DNA of 64,000 bases from the NCBI GenBank assembly GCA_036365515.1, contig CM070873.1, forward strand, positions 194,245,104 to 194,309,103. Reading direction: 5' to 3'. Of this stretch, positions 49,411-60,798 are shown piece by piece. The translations under genes and the position numbers were made by a program. The notes beneath the pieces are model-generated. The model saw only the letters and a program-made list of their open reading frames with translations, searched no databases and was not told the DNA's origin. The stretch comes from Torymus aiolomorphi. Its lineage: Eukaryota > Arthropoda > Insecta > Hymenoptera > Torymidae. Each line of letters starts with the position of its first letter. Position 1 is the stretch's first letter.

Positions 49411-52400
49411 GGAAAAATTCCACTAAACATAAATAGAACCTTTCATGAAAGATTGCAATAAGCATGAATGCAATATTATCGAAAAATAATGCGAAAAACT
49501 TAATGGAAGGTTCCCGTGAAACATTCCAGTAGTGTTAACTTCCAATGCTCCACAAAAGCTTCCCGTAAGTTTAAGCGAACCAACCGAAAAAATTCCAACT
49601 ATGCGATTCCGGAACATTCCATGAAAGTTTTTGAAAGGTTGCCAACATCGACCATGAACCATTCTAAGAATCGATACTGGAATTTTTCATGAAAGATAAC
49701 TAGAAAGGTTAAAGTAAGCTTACTGAAAGATTGAACTGGTACATTTCTTGCAAATCTTCCGAAAAACTTTTGAAAAAGATTGATGAATACTTTCAGGAAA
49801 GATTGCACTAAATATAAATGGAACCTTTCATGAAAGATTGCAATAAGCATGAATGCAACATTACCGAAAAATAATGCGAAAAACTTAATGGAAGGTTCCC
49901 ACGAAACATTCCAGTAGCATTACCTAGCAATGTTCTACGAAAGCTTATGGTACATCGTCGGAAACCAACCAAAAAATTCCAACTATGAGATCCCGTAACA
50001 TTCCATTAATGTTTTTGAAAGCTTGCTGACACCCACGATGAAAAATTCTAAGAATCGATACTGAAATCTTTCTGCACATAGCATGAAAGCTTCCCAGTGA
50101 AAGATTCAAGAAATATTCCAATGGAAGCTTTCCTCAACCTTTCTAAAAGATAACTGAAACTTTCAGATAGATTTCATTGTAAGCTTTCTTGTAAGCTTCC
50201 CGGAATGTTAAAGCAATATTACAATCAAGATTGCCAAATGTCCTTTCGACGAATATTCTTCTGGAAAGCCTACGGGAATCTTACGTGAAATATTTCAGGA
50301 ATCAATTCAGGAATCTTTCACGAAAGGAAACAGCAATATTACAGTAAGTTTTTAGAAAGATTACACTGTTATCTTTGCTGAAAGCTTACGCTAATATTGC
50401 AAAAGAGATTCCCAAGACCTTGCAGGGATCAATCCAGGAATCCTTCACGAAAGGAAACAATATTACGGCAAGCTTTTGGGAAGATTACACCGTTATCTTT
50501 GTTGAAAGCTTACGCTAAGATTGCAAAGGAGATTCCCAAATCCTTGCAGTAAAGATTCCACTGAACATAAATAGAACCTTTCATGAAAGGTGTCAGTAAG
50601 CATGAATGAAAGATTACCGAAAAATAATGCAAAGAGCTTAAAGGAAGGTTCCGGCAAAAGTTACCAGTAGCGTTACCTTGCAATGCTCCACGAAAGCTTC
50701 CCGTAAGTTTTCGGAAACCAACCAAAAAAATTCCAGCTATGCGATTCCGTAACATGCCATGAAAGTTTTTGAAAGGTTACCGACATCCACCATGAAACAT
50801 TCTAAGAATCGATACTGAAGTCTTCCATGAAAGATAACTAGAAAGATTACAGTAAGCTTACTGAAAGATTGAACAGGAACATTTCTTGCAAATCTTCCGA
50901 AAAACTTTTGAGAAAGATTGATGAATGCGTTCCGGGAACATTCGACTAAACAAAAATGGAACTTCTCATGAAAGATTGCAGTAAGCATGAACAAAAGATT
51001 ACCGAAAAATAATGCGAAGAGATTAATGGAAGGCTCCAGCTGAAGCTCTCAGTAGCAATACCTGGAAATGTTTCACGAAAGCTTTCCGTAAGTTTGACGG
51101 AATCAACAAAAAAGATTCCAATTATAAGACTCGCGTAACATTCCATGAAAGGTTTTGAAAGGTTCCCGGATCCTTACATGTAACCTTCTCAGAATCGATA
51201 CGGGCTCTTTCATGAAAAGTAATGAGAAAGGTTACAGTAAGCTTACTGAAAGATTAGAATGGAACATTTCTTGCAAATCTTCCGAAAAACTTTTGAAAAA
51301 GATTCATTAATACTTTCGGGGAAGATTCCACTATACATAAGTGGAACCTTTCATGGAAGATTACAGTAAGCATGAACAAAGTATTACCGAAAAATAATGC
51401 GTAAAGCCAGTAGCGTTACGTTGCAATGTTCCACGAAAGCTTCCCGTAAGATTCGCAAAAACAACCAAATGATTCTAACTATTCACCAGAGTAACATTAC
51501 ACGAAAGCTTTTGACAGAATCTTTCATGAAACATTCTAATAATTGATACTGGAATCTTTCATGAAAGAGAACTATAAAGGTTACAGTAAGCTTTCTGAAA
51601 GATTAAACTGGAACATTGATTTCAAATTTTCCAAAAACCTTTTGAAAAAGATTTATAAATACTTTCAGGGAAGATTCCATTATACCTAAATGAAATCTGC
51701 CATGAAAGATTGCAGTGAGCATGAATAAAAGATTATCGAAAAATAATGCGTAAAGCTTAATGGAAGGTTCTCACGGAACTTTCCAGTAGCGTTACCTTGC
51801 AATGTTACACGGAAGCTTCGCGTAAGTTTAACGGAATCAACAAAAAAGATTCGAACTATAAGACTCGACCATATACAATGAAAGCTTTTGAAAGGGTTCC
51901 GGAACCTTACATGAAACATTCTCAGAATTGATACTGGAATCTTTCATGAAAGATAAATAGAAAGGTTACAGTAAGCTTACTGAAAGATTCAACTGGAAAA
52001 TTGATTAAAAATCTTCCAAAAGCCTTTTGAAAGAGATTACTGAATACTTTCAGGGAAGATTCTACTAAACATCAATAAAATCTTGCATGAAAGATTGCAG
52101 TTAGCATGATTACCGAAAAATAATGGAAAAGCCTAATGGAAGGTTCCGGCGAAACTCCCGAGTCGCGTTGCCTTGCAATGTTCATGAAAGCTTCCCGTAA
52201 GTTTTGTGGAATCAGACAAAAAAAATTCCAAATGTGCGATTCAGTAACATTCCATGAAAGCTTTTGAAAGGTTTCCAGAATCTTCCATGAAACATTCTAA
52301 TAACAGATACTTGAATTTTTCATGGAAGATAACTAAAAAGGTAACAGTAAGCTTACTGAAAGATAAACTGGAACATAAATTGCAAATCTTCTGAAAAATT

Positions 52401-52760
52401 TTTGAGAAAGATTCATGAATACTGGAATCTATCATGAAAGGTAACCAGAAGGGTTACAGTAAGCTTAGTGAAAGATCGAACTATAACATTCATTGCAAAT
52501 CTTCCGAAAAACTTTTAAAAAAGATTTATGAATACCCCCAGGGAAGATTCTACTCAACATAAATAGAACCTTTCATAAAAGATTGCAGTGACAATAAGTC
52601 AAAGATTACTGGAACCGTAACATATTCTGGTAAGGTTCCGCGAAAGCTTGCCGTAAGTTTAATGGAATAACAAAAAATTCCACCTATGCAACTGAGCAAC
52701 ATTTCGTGAAAGCTTTAGAAAGATTTCGGAAACCCTTAATAAAATATTCCAAAAATGAAT
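49410..52760. repeat. About 380-bp repeat, 8 diverged units
   Basis: Units contain CATAAATAGAACCTTTCATG, GAAAAATAATGCG and GAACATTTCTTGCAAATCTTCC. Starts are near 49,424, 49,806, 50,563, 50,944, 51,329, 51,676, 52,062 and 52,547. The left end motif of the whole element is repeated within it at 50,068. Confidence 0.85.
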
Positions 52761-52769
52761 GCTTTAAGG

Positions 52770-54890
52770 AGATGTTGGATACCGACATCAACGAGTATAC
52801 TTTATCAAAATTATAATAGAATGGCTATAAAATAATTCTATGTATAGTATTTAAATATCAGGAGGGCGTTGAAATTGTGGTTTTCCAAAAAACTGTTTAA
52901 AAACTTTTTAATTAAAAATAATTTTAATGTTGATAAGTAGGAATCTGCATTTTTGTCATTTTGATCCAATTTTTCAACAATTATCTCTCATAATAGTACT
53001 CTCATAAGAATTGCCAAATGAATTCTGAGTATTGTATTTGCATAAAAGGAAGACGTGTTTTTCCAAATGAATGTTTAAAATTAATAATTAAAGTTAATAT
53101 TTTCTTTGTTTAGAAATAGTACAGTTTGATACTAACGCGTGCACCTTTTCGCTTGTGTATCGAACAGTATCTTTTGACACGATGTGTACAAAGCTTGATT
53201 TAGCGTGTGCTTTTTCATTCAAAAAACAAGCGTGCGCGAAATCGCGCTTTGCGCACGGAGAGTCAAAATAATACAGATAAATTTCGATGCTAGTGCGTCA
53301 AAGTGATTTTATCCTAGTGTGGACGTTTGCACCTGAGCGAAGCTAGGGTGAAAAGGTCACGCAAGGTTAAAATCACCTTCTCGCTCGCGTATCGAACCGT
53401 ATTTTTGTATACGACGTGTACAAAGCTTGATTTAGCATATGCTTTTTTATTTGAGCGTGTGCGAAGTCGAGCTTTGCGCACGGAGTGTTAAAATATATTC
53501 AGTATACGAATTTTATTTCTCCCTATTGACACTATATTTATTTCTCAAAGAGAAAGCGTTGTAATAGTGAAAATTTTCAAAACAGAAATTTTGATGAATT
53601 TCGATGTTTTTGAGCTTTCTGAGTCAGAATAATAGGTTTTAAAAAAATGTATGTATGTATGAATTTATGAAACGAAATTTTGTCCCCGGCATAACTCTTG
53701 AACGGATAGACGTAATGAGCTGAACTTTTGCATGCATCTTACGTATGTCTTAACTCAGAACTGATTAAATTTTGGAGTCAAATGAATGACAATAAGGTCT
53801 TATTTTGATAAAATAACAATTTTGCCAAAATTTTTTGTTTCAGAAATAATTTTCTTTTTAATTGGTTCTTCAGGTATAGAAAATGGATACCGATATTCTT
53901 AAAGTACAGTTAATTTCATTATAAATTATGTATTTATAACTACTCACGAGTTATTTTGGTCTTAAAAATGTGATTTGAAAAAGTAACAACTTTTTCTAAA
54001 TACATAATAGTTATATGAATTGTAAATAACTTTTTCGCCATTTCATCTTAAAGATGCATCTAATATAAACACATATTCTTGCAATATGTTTAATCCCCTC
54101 TTTTTCATCTCTTTTGAGACTATTTTGAAGTTATTTTTGAGTTGAAAATATAGATTTGAAGATTTCATCAACTTAGAACAAAATTATGCTTTTTAATGAA
54201 TTGAAAAATTTCTTTATCCATTTATATTAAACATATAGAATATAAGCAAATATAAATAAAGTAAATTTGATAATATTTTAATACATTTATAATTGATTTT
54301 ATAATATTTTAATTGAAACTTGATTTTATAATACCGTTTTAACTTTGAGGCCATGTTCAACTCAAACGTAGATCCCTAGCTTATCGGCACCAAAATTTTA
54401 TTTTTTTTATTACATCTAAACACAAACTTTAGGAAAAAGCGTTGGATTTCCGTAAAAGAGCGCTTTTCTCTGAAATTTTTGTTTAAATACGATAAAAAAA
54501 TAAAACTTAGGTGCCGGTAAGGTAGGTATCGTTTCGGTATTTTACATGGCCATTTTAAAGCCATTAATATTTTAGATGAATATAATCGAAATAATAACAT
54601 GTATGTTAGGTATGTATGTATGATATTATTTAATAACAATTGAATAATCGTAGATAGTGCACCTTATTTGGATGAAAATGTTCCAACTCCTTCAAGCGAG
54701 CGATAGCGTAACGGATAGCATGCGTGCGTAGTAACCCAAGGGTTGTAGGTTCGATTCCCAGTTAGGTCAAAAAATTTTATGTAAAATTTTTTCTGCGATG
54801 AAAAAATTGCGATTAATATAGTAATAAATTCTAAATAATATGCGAGAATTGTAATAGTTATACTTTAGAGTATTGTATGTAATATGTATG
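52770..54890. other. Unique-looking insert within the satellite element
   Basis: AT-rich sequence lacking the satellite words. It holds a diverged direct duplication (about 53,140-53,275 and 53,385-53,500; GCGCACGGAG motif), a small inverted-repeat piece at 54,381-54,517 (CGGCACCAAAATTTTATT and its complement) and a tRNA-like sequence. No credible gene. Confidence 0.5.
54693..54768 (+). other. tRNA-derived sequence (SINE head or pseudogene)
   Basis: TAGCGTAACGG is a perfect A box and GGTTCGATTCC a perfect B box, 35 bp apart as in tRNA genes, resembling tRNA-Arg. The T stem has mismatches and the acceptor ends do not pair well, so a functional tRNA is unlikely. Confidence 0.6.
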
Positions 54891-55649
54891 GCTTTAAGTT
54901 CCAAAGTAATCTTTAAAGAACTTGAAAAAAGGTTCGTGAAAGGTTTCTTGAAAGATTTACTAGAATGTTTCGTAGAATCTTTCTGAAAGATTGACAAATC
55001 TTTCACAAAGCTTCCAGTTACTCTTTTAAAAACTTGATGAAAGGTCCTGGAAAGTTTTCCGGAAATATTAATAGATTTTTTTTAAAGCTTTTGCCAGTAA
55101 ATTGGGCAGAATTTTAAGCTTACAGGAATCTTTTATGTAAGCTTTCTGAAAGATTTCAATAAATCTATCAAAAACCTTACAAGGATCTTTACAGCTACCT
55201 TACTAAAGTCTTATTGGAAGATTTCCTGTAAACTTACCGTATCCTTTCGAGAAAGAATTGGGCGGAATTTTAAGCTTACAGGAATCTTTCATGTAAGCTT
55301 TCTGAAAGATTTCAATAAATCTATCAAAAACCTTACAAGGATCTTTACAGCTACCTTACTAAAGTCTTGCTGAAAGATTCTCTGTAAACTTACCGTATTC
55401 TTTCAAGAAAGCTTCCATAAAGATTGACAAATCTTTCACAAAGCTACCAGTTACTCTTTTAAAAGTTTGATGAAAGATCCCGGAAAGCTTTCTGGGAAGA
55501 TTAATAGAATCTTTCCTGAAAGCTTTTTGTGAGAAAAAAGGGCGGACATTTTGAGCTTTCAGGAATCTTCCATGTAAGCTTCCTGTAAGATTCCGAATCT
55601 TTCTTGGAAGCTTTCATAAAACTTCCAGGAAGCTTTCATGCTATGTGGG
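54891..55649. repeat. Right end of the satellite element
   Basis: Again composed of GGAATCTTTC/AAGCTTTCTGAAAGATT words. A block of about 190 bp (AAGCTTACAGGAATCTTT to CCTTACTAAAGTCTT) occurs twice (about 55,115 and 55,272). Ends with the terminal inverted repeat. Confidence 0.8.
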
Positions 55650-56403
55650 GTATGATTATTTACTAAATTAAATAAACAAAACACTCACTTGAATATTTGT
55701 AAACTTTTACATTCATGATAATGTCAATTCAATGTCAATAATAAAATCAATTACAAACTCTGTTAGTATTAAAAATCACTGTAAGATCACTGACAGTACT
55801 ATGTAACGGAAAGATTATCAGAATGTATTATTTAGCGACAGTAAACTGAACACAAAAATAAGCCTACACCCTTCATGCAATAAATATACACAAATATTTT
55901 CGACACTAGTAAATATTTGTACAGACTTTTGTCATGCACCGAATGTTTGTATACAATTATTTCATGTATAGTACAAGTTTATGTTTATGCACAGTTTATA
56001 CAGCATCTATTTCTCTTGCAAGTTATGAATTGAACAAAAAAATTATACACAATTTTTCAACACTAATGCACTTAGAGTTTATTGAAATTAATATTGACTA
56101 CCGCTGTTACTGAATTTTTTAATAAAAACCATCAATATATGCGAACAAAATTAAAACAAAATAAACGTGCGCAGTAAGTGAAATAAGTCGTACAACAGCT
56201 AACTCGAAGTCCGTTATACATCGTATTAATGCTACTAACTCTACCAACTACATCAAAGCGCCAAATTAAAAAAAAAAAACATTTCTTCAGTAGACAAACT
56301 TTGTAGTCCTGCTGACCAGAACCTACTTTTTTTTTTATAATATTTAAATACATTTTTTAGAATAATATATTTAATATCATGTAAAAATAATGTTATACTC
56401 AAG
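55650..56403. other. Non-coding AT-rich stretch
   Basis: I see no gene, RNA or repeat structure here. Confidence 0.5.
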
Positions 56404-56810
56404 ATAATTCCAGGAGACGAAGTTGATACTGTCCACTCTGAACACCAGGTACCCCGGCGTCCGTCGTCGTTGCGATATTGGTGTTCAGTGACCCCGAAAA
56501 CCCCCGAGTAAACAGTTTCGACTAATTATATTTCAAATTTCCGTAAAACTCTAGGAGACGACGTTCATACTGTCCATCCTTGGCACCAGGTACCTCGGAG
56601 ACCGCTGCCGTCATGATATTCGTGTTCAGCGACCCCGAAAATCCCCGACTAATTAGTTTCGTCTAATTATATTTCAAATTTCCGTAAAACACTAGGAGAC
56701 GACGTTCATACTGTCCACCCTGGGCACCAGGTACCTCGGAGACCGCTGCCGTCATGATATTCGTGTTCAGCGACCCCGAAAACCCCCGAGTAACAAAAGT
56801 AAACTAATTT
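56404..56810. repeat. 141-bp tandem repeat, about 3 units
   Basis: AGGAGACGA starts at about 56,412, 56,553 and 56,694. Units contain CACCAGGTACC and GTGTTCAGCGACCCCGAAAA. They are GC-richer than the surroundings. No frame is maintained. Confidence 0.9.
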
Positions 56811-57133
56811 CCAGCAATAATTTCCGTGTTGACAATTTTTTATTTATTGCCTCTTCGAAATGCATTTGTAAAATGCATTTTTTTAATGCACAAATGCAAT
56901 TAAAAAATTAATTAATCACTTGGGGTCACAAAGTTTCTGGACACTCTCACGAATCGAATGCAAAAAACCGCATTACGATCCGTCTTACTGCCCAAAAAAT
57001 CGATAGTGAGGCCGCGTTTTTAGTGCTTCATTTCCTCGACTAAATGTAGAGAAAGGAGAAACGATGGTCAAAGAGTCTCGTGCTCGTGCTACTCGATGCC
57101 GACCCGCAGCCGAGCGCGCCCACGTGTACTCGA
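56811..57133. other. Non-coding stretch before pogo-like element
   Basis: No gene is seen. The part 57,060-57,130 is GC-rich and is the flank into which the next element inserted. Confidence 0.5.
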
Positions 57134-57135
57134 TA

Positions 57136-58243
57136 GGGGAGGGCGGGGCATAACGTGTCAGGTAGGTAAGATTGGCACCCTCATATTTTTAATAATAATG
57201 AATGCAAAAAATGCTAATTAGATATGCTTTTAGAATTTTCCTCTATACTTTTGAGATTATAGATAATGTTTAACATTTAATTTAATAAGATTGAAAATCG
57301 GTGCTTAGAAACAAGGTTGACTTCATTTTTAAGTCGCTTGGAGCAACCAGAAAATGATTTTTTTTTCTAAATGAGACCAAACCTATTTGATAGTTTCAAC
57401 TTTTATCTTTCAAGTCCTGTTTTTGTTATTTTCAGAAAATCTTTATAAATAATATAATTAAAAAATGAAAATGGTATTAAAATGGGGCATGACGTGACAC
57501 CCTGGCGGGGCACGCGTGGCACACTCGGGCGTATCACACAGTGCGCCGCGGCGGCCGCCGAGCAAAGTGATGTAACCTACAAACCAAAAACGGAGCAAGA
57601 TGGGTTAACAACTACGCAGTGCAATAATTTAGTTTTAAGTAGTTTTTAGTTTCAATTATTACATTAATAAGTAAATAACGATTATTTCGACTGCGTATTA
57701 AGTTATATTTAGAGTAGAAAAAACAATGGTAAGAAAGTATAAAAAAAAACAGATAAATATAATTGGAGCAATGAACAAATGCACTTGGCTATTGAAAATG
57801 TGCTTATTAATAAATCAGCTTGATTTATCCATTGTTAATAATAATTCAGCTTCCGTAAATAATGAAAATTACTTTAGAGAAGTAATACCTGAAGAATCAA
57901 TTGTAGATACTCAAACTGCCTTTTTCAATGGTCAGGTAGTTCAAATATGCTACATAGATGAAAATGATGAGAAATCTTTAAATTTAAACTTATTGTAATA
58001 ATAATGATAATTTGTTAATCAAAGAAAAGTATTATGTTGTGATCATATTTTATAAGAAGGAATTTATAATATATAATCATTTATTAAAATGTAATAATCT
58101 ATTTTAAATAAAAATTGTTATGTTCCTTTATAAAAATAAAATTTTTAATTTTCAATAGACTGATTAATTATTTGATTTTTGAAAATTTTATTATAGCATA
58201 ATTATTAAAGAATTAATTACTGGAAAAAAGAATTGAAAAATAC
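57136..58243 (+). mobile_element. pogo-like transposon derivative (copy A)
   Basis: Starts GGGGAGGGCGGGGCATAACG after TA, and ends ...AAAAATACC before TA. It holds the beginning and end of a pogo/jerky-type transposase with the middle deleted. An inverted copy lies at 58,518-59,476. Confidence 0.75.
57726..57998 (+). pseudogene. Pogo-type transposase remnant (psq helix-turn-helix)
   Basis: The frame starts MVRKYKKK. After a one-base shift the next codons read DKYNWSNEQMHLAIENVL, the start of a psq-type helix-turn-helix as in pogo/Tigger transposases. The rest (EESIVDTQTAFF, then VVQICYIDENDEKS) looks like an acidic C-terminus. The DDE domain is absent. The inverted copy lacks a further 180 bp or so. 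Confidence 0.6.
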
Positions 58244-58245
58244 CT

Positions 58246-59752
58246 AGGGGAGGGCGGGGCACGTGTGACACCCTAACTTTGATTAAAAATAACAACTAAG
58301 CCGTGTATTATTTCAAAATGTACAAAAACGGAATAATTAGATCAGAAAAAAATAAAATAAAATAAACTATTAACTTTTTTTTCATTTTCTTTTAATTATT
58401 GATAAAATACAGAAAAGAAATTCTGAAAAAAATGCTCTACGTGCCCCACCGGCGGGTGGATTGTGGCACCCGACGGGGCACGCATGGCACGGTCAAATTT
58501 AATATTTTACTATAGGTATTTTCCAATTCTTTTTTCCAGTAATTAATACTTTAATAATTATGCCAGAATAAAATTTTCAAAAATCAAATAATTAATCAGT
58601 CTATTGAAAATTTAAAATTTTATTTTTATTAAGGAACATAACAATTTTTATTTTAAAATAAATTATTACATTTTAATAAATGATTTTATATTATAAATTC
58701 CTTCTTATAAAATATGATCACAACATAAAATACTTTTGTTTGATTAACAAATTATCATTATTATTACAATAAGTTTAAATTTAAAGATTTCGCATCATTT
58801 TCATCTATGTAGCATATTTGAACTACCTGACTATTGAAAAAAGCAGTTTGAGTATCTACAATTGATTCCTTCCTTACCATTGTTTTTTCTACTCTATAAC
58901 TTAATACGCAGTCGAAATAATCGTTATTTACTTATTAATGTAATAATTGAAACTAAAAACTACTTAAAACTAAATTATTGCACTGCGTAGATGTTAACCC
59001 ATCTTGATCGATTTTTGGTTTGTAGGTTACATCACTTCGCTCGGCGGCCGCCGCGGCGCACTGATACGCCCGAGTGTGCCACGCGTGCCCCGCCAGGGTG
59101 CTACGTCATGCCCCATTTTAATACCATTTTCATTTTTTAATTACATTATTTATAAAGATTTTCTGAAAAAAACAAAAACAGGGCTTGAAAGATAAAAGTT
59201 GAAACTATCAAATAGGTTTGGTCTGATTTAGAAAAAAAATCATTTTCTCGTTGCTCCAAGCGACTTAAAAATGAAGTCAACCTTGTTTCTAAGCACCGAT
59301 TTTCAATCTTATTAAATTAAATGTTAAACATTATCTATAATCTCAAAAGTATAGAGGAAAATTCTAAAAGCATATCTAATTAGGTTTATGTAAAAATGAC
59401 ATTTTTTGCATTCATTAATATTAAAAATATGAGGGTGCCAAACTTACCTACCTGACACGCCATGCCCCGCCTTCCCCTATAGTAAAATATTAAATTTGAT
59501 CGTGCCATGCGTGCCCCGTCGGGTGTCACAATCCACCCGCCGGTGGGGCACGTAGAGCATTTTTTTCAGAATTTCTTTTCTGTATTTTATCAATAATTAA
59601 AAGAAAATGAAGAAAAAGTTAATAGTTTATTTTATTTTATTTTTTTCTGATCTAATTATTCCGTTTTTGTACATTTTGAAATAATACACGGTTTAGTTGT
59701 TATTTTTAATCAAAGTTAGGGTGTCACACGTGCCCCGCCCTTCCCTATTAAC
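58246..59752. mobile_element. pogo-type MITE (B) split by inverted copy A'
   Basis: The arms 58,246-58,515 and 59,479-59,752 are inverted (GGGGAGGGCGGGGCACGTG...; outer TA on both sides). Inside, 58,518-59,476 is an inverted copy of element A with its own TA flanks. So A' transposed into the centre of B. Confidence 0.75.
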
Positions 59753-60798
59753 AGCTAACAAGAACAGTTATGATAGCGACGGCGACAGCGCGAGGAGGCG
59801 ACGTCTTGGCGATGATGTCCCCGTTGACAGAACTCAGCTAAAATTTTACGCCAAGTCTCATATAACAAAATAAAGTAAAAAGTATCTTACAAAATTTGAG
59901 TCCTCACTATAGTCTAGGTGAATTCACATATACTTATAAAAGCACTTTACATATGAAAGAGTATTTCAATGTTGATGGCTTTACTAGTTTATTAATTGTA
60001 ATCGATTTTTAAATAAATTGTTTGTACAGTCATTATTATTTATTATAATTGAAGTTTTTTCTCCACCACTCACTGTTGTACTGTGAGGTATATTTAAAAA
60101 TTTTTTTAATATATTTATTAATTTTGTTATTTAGTAAATATTGTATACTTATAGGTGCAGTCTTTAAGCTGTAATTATAGGCACATCTCCTTTGAGATCC
60201 ACAATTTAGTTGCTAGATTTAAGACTTAGGTGGCCTTAGCGTAAGAAATATATTTGGACCCAATGAACTAAATAATATTGTAGATAACTTATACGAAAGA
60301 ACCAAAATCAACCTTGATTGTGTGTAAATTGTAGCTAAAGATACTAAGTACCTATAAGCATACAAAATTTTGTAATTACATAGAATATTTTGAATACTCA
60401 TAGGTAGTACCTTTAGTTACAGCTTTTATTACTCGATAAGTCACTTATGGGCTTGGCTGACTTTATCGCAGGAAACATTGGGACCGTATAGAAGAAATTA
60501 CTTGATTCATATTTGACTATAATAGTTATGGCTTGTACGTATTGCTTTTTTCAAATAAAATTTATATTTAACATGATATTTTTACCAAATCATGCACTTT
60601 CTTTTAATTTAAAGCAATGTTTTCAAAAACATACGTAACCATTACGGTCAGAAAGAATCATATCAAATATGATGCTATTTGGTCCATCGAGTTCAAATAT
60701 GTCCAGCGGTAAAGTCACCTAGCCTATATAAATGTGGATTTTTTATTTAAATATATTTTTGAATTTTGTTATTTAGTAAATATTGTATACTTATAGGT
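59753..60798. other. Non-coding stretch with a 46-bp direct repeat
   Basis: No gene. A sequence containing TTTAGTAAATATTGTATACT occurs at 60,111-60,156 and 60,752-60,798, the second abutting the GA-rich tract. Confidence 0.6.

Larger units (their letters stand above)
46262..55649. mobile_element. 9.4-kb TIR element built of satellite words
   Basis: The ends are inverted: CCCACATAGCATGAAAGCTT on the left, AAGCTTTCATGCTATGTGGG at the right (one base differs in spacing). The interior is dominated by short words such as GAAAGCTTACGCTAAGATT and GGAATCTTTCACGAAAGG. A second copy of the left end starts at about 50,068, so the left unit (about 3.8 kb) is itself duplicated. No transposase is seen. 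No clear target duplication can be assigned. Confidence 0.75.

Noticed and set aside
54693..54768. Functional tRNA-Arg gene
   Set aside because: The A and B boxes are good but the T stem and acceptor stem do not pair properly.
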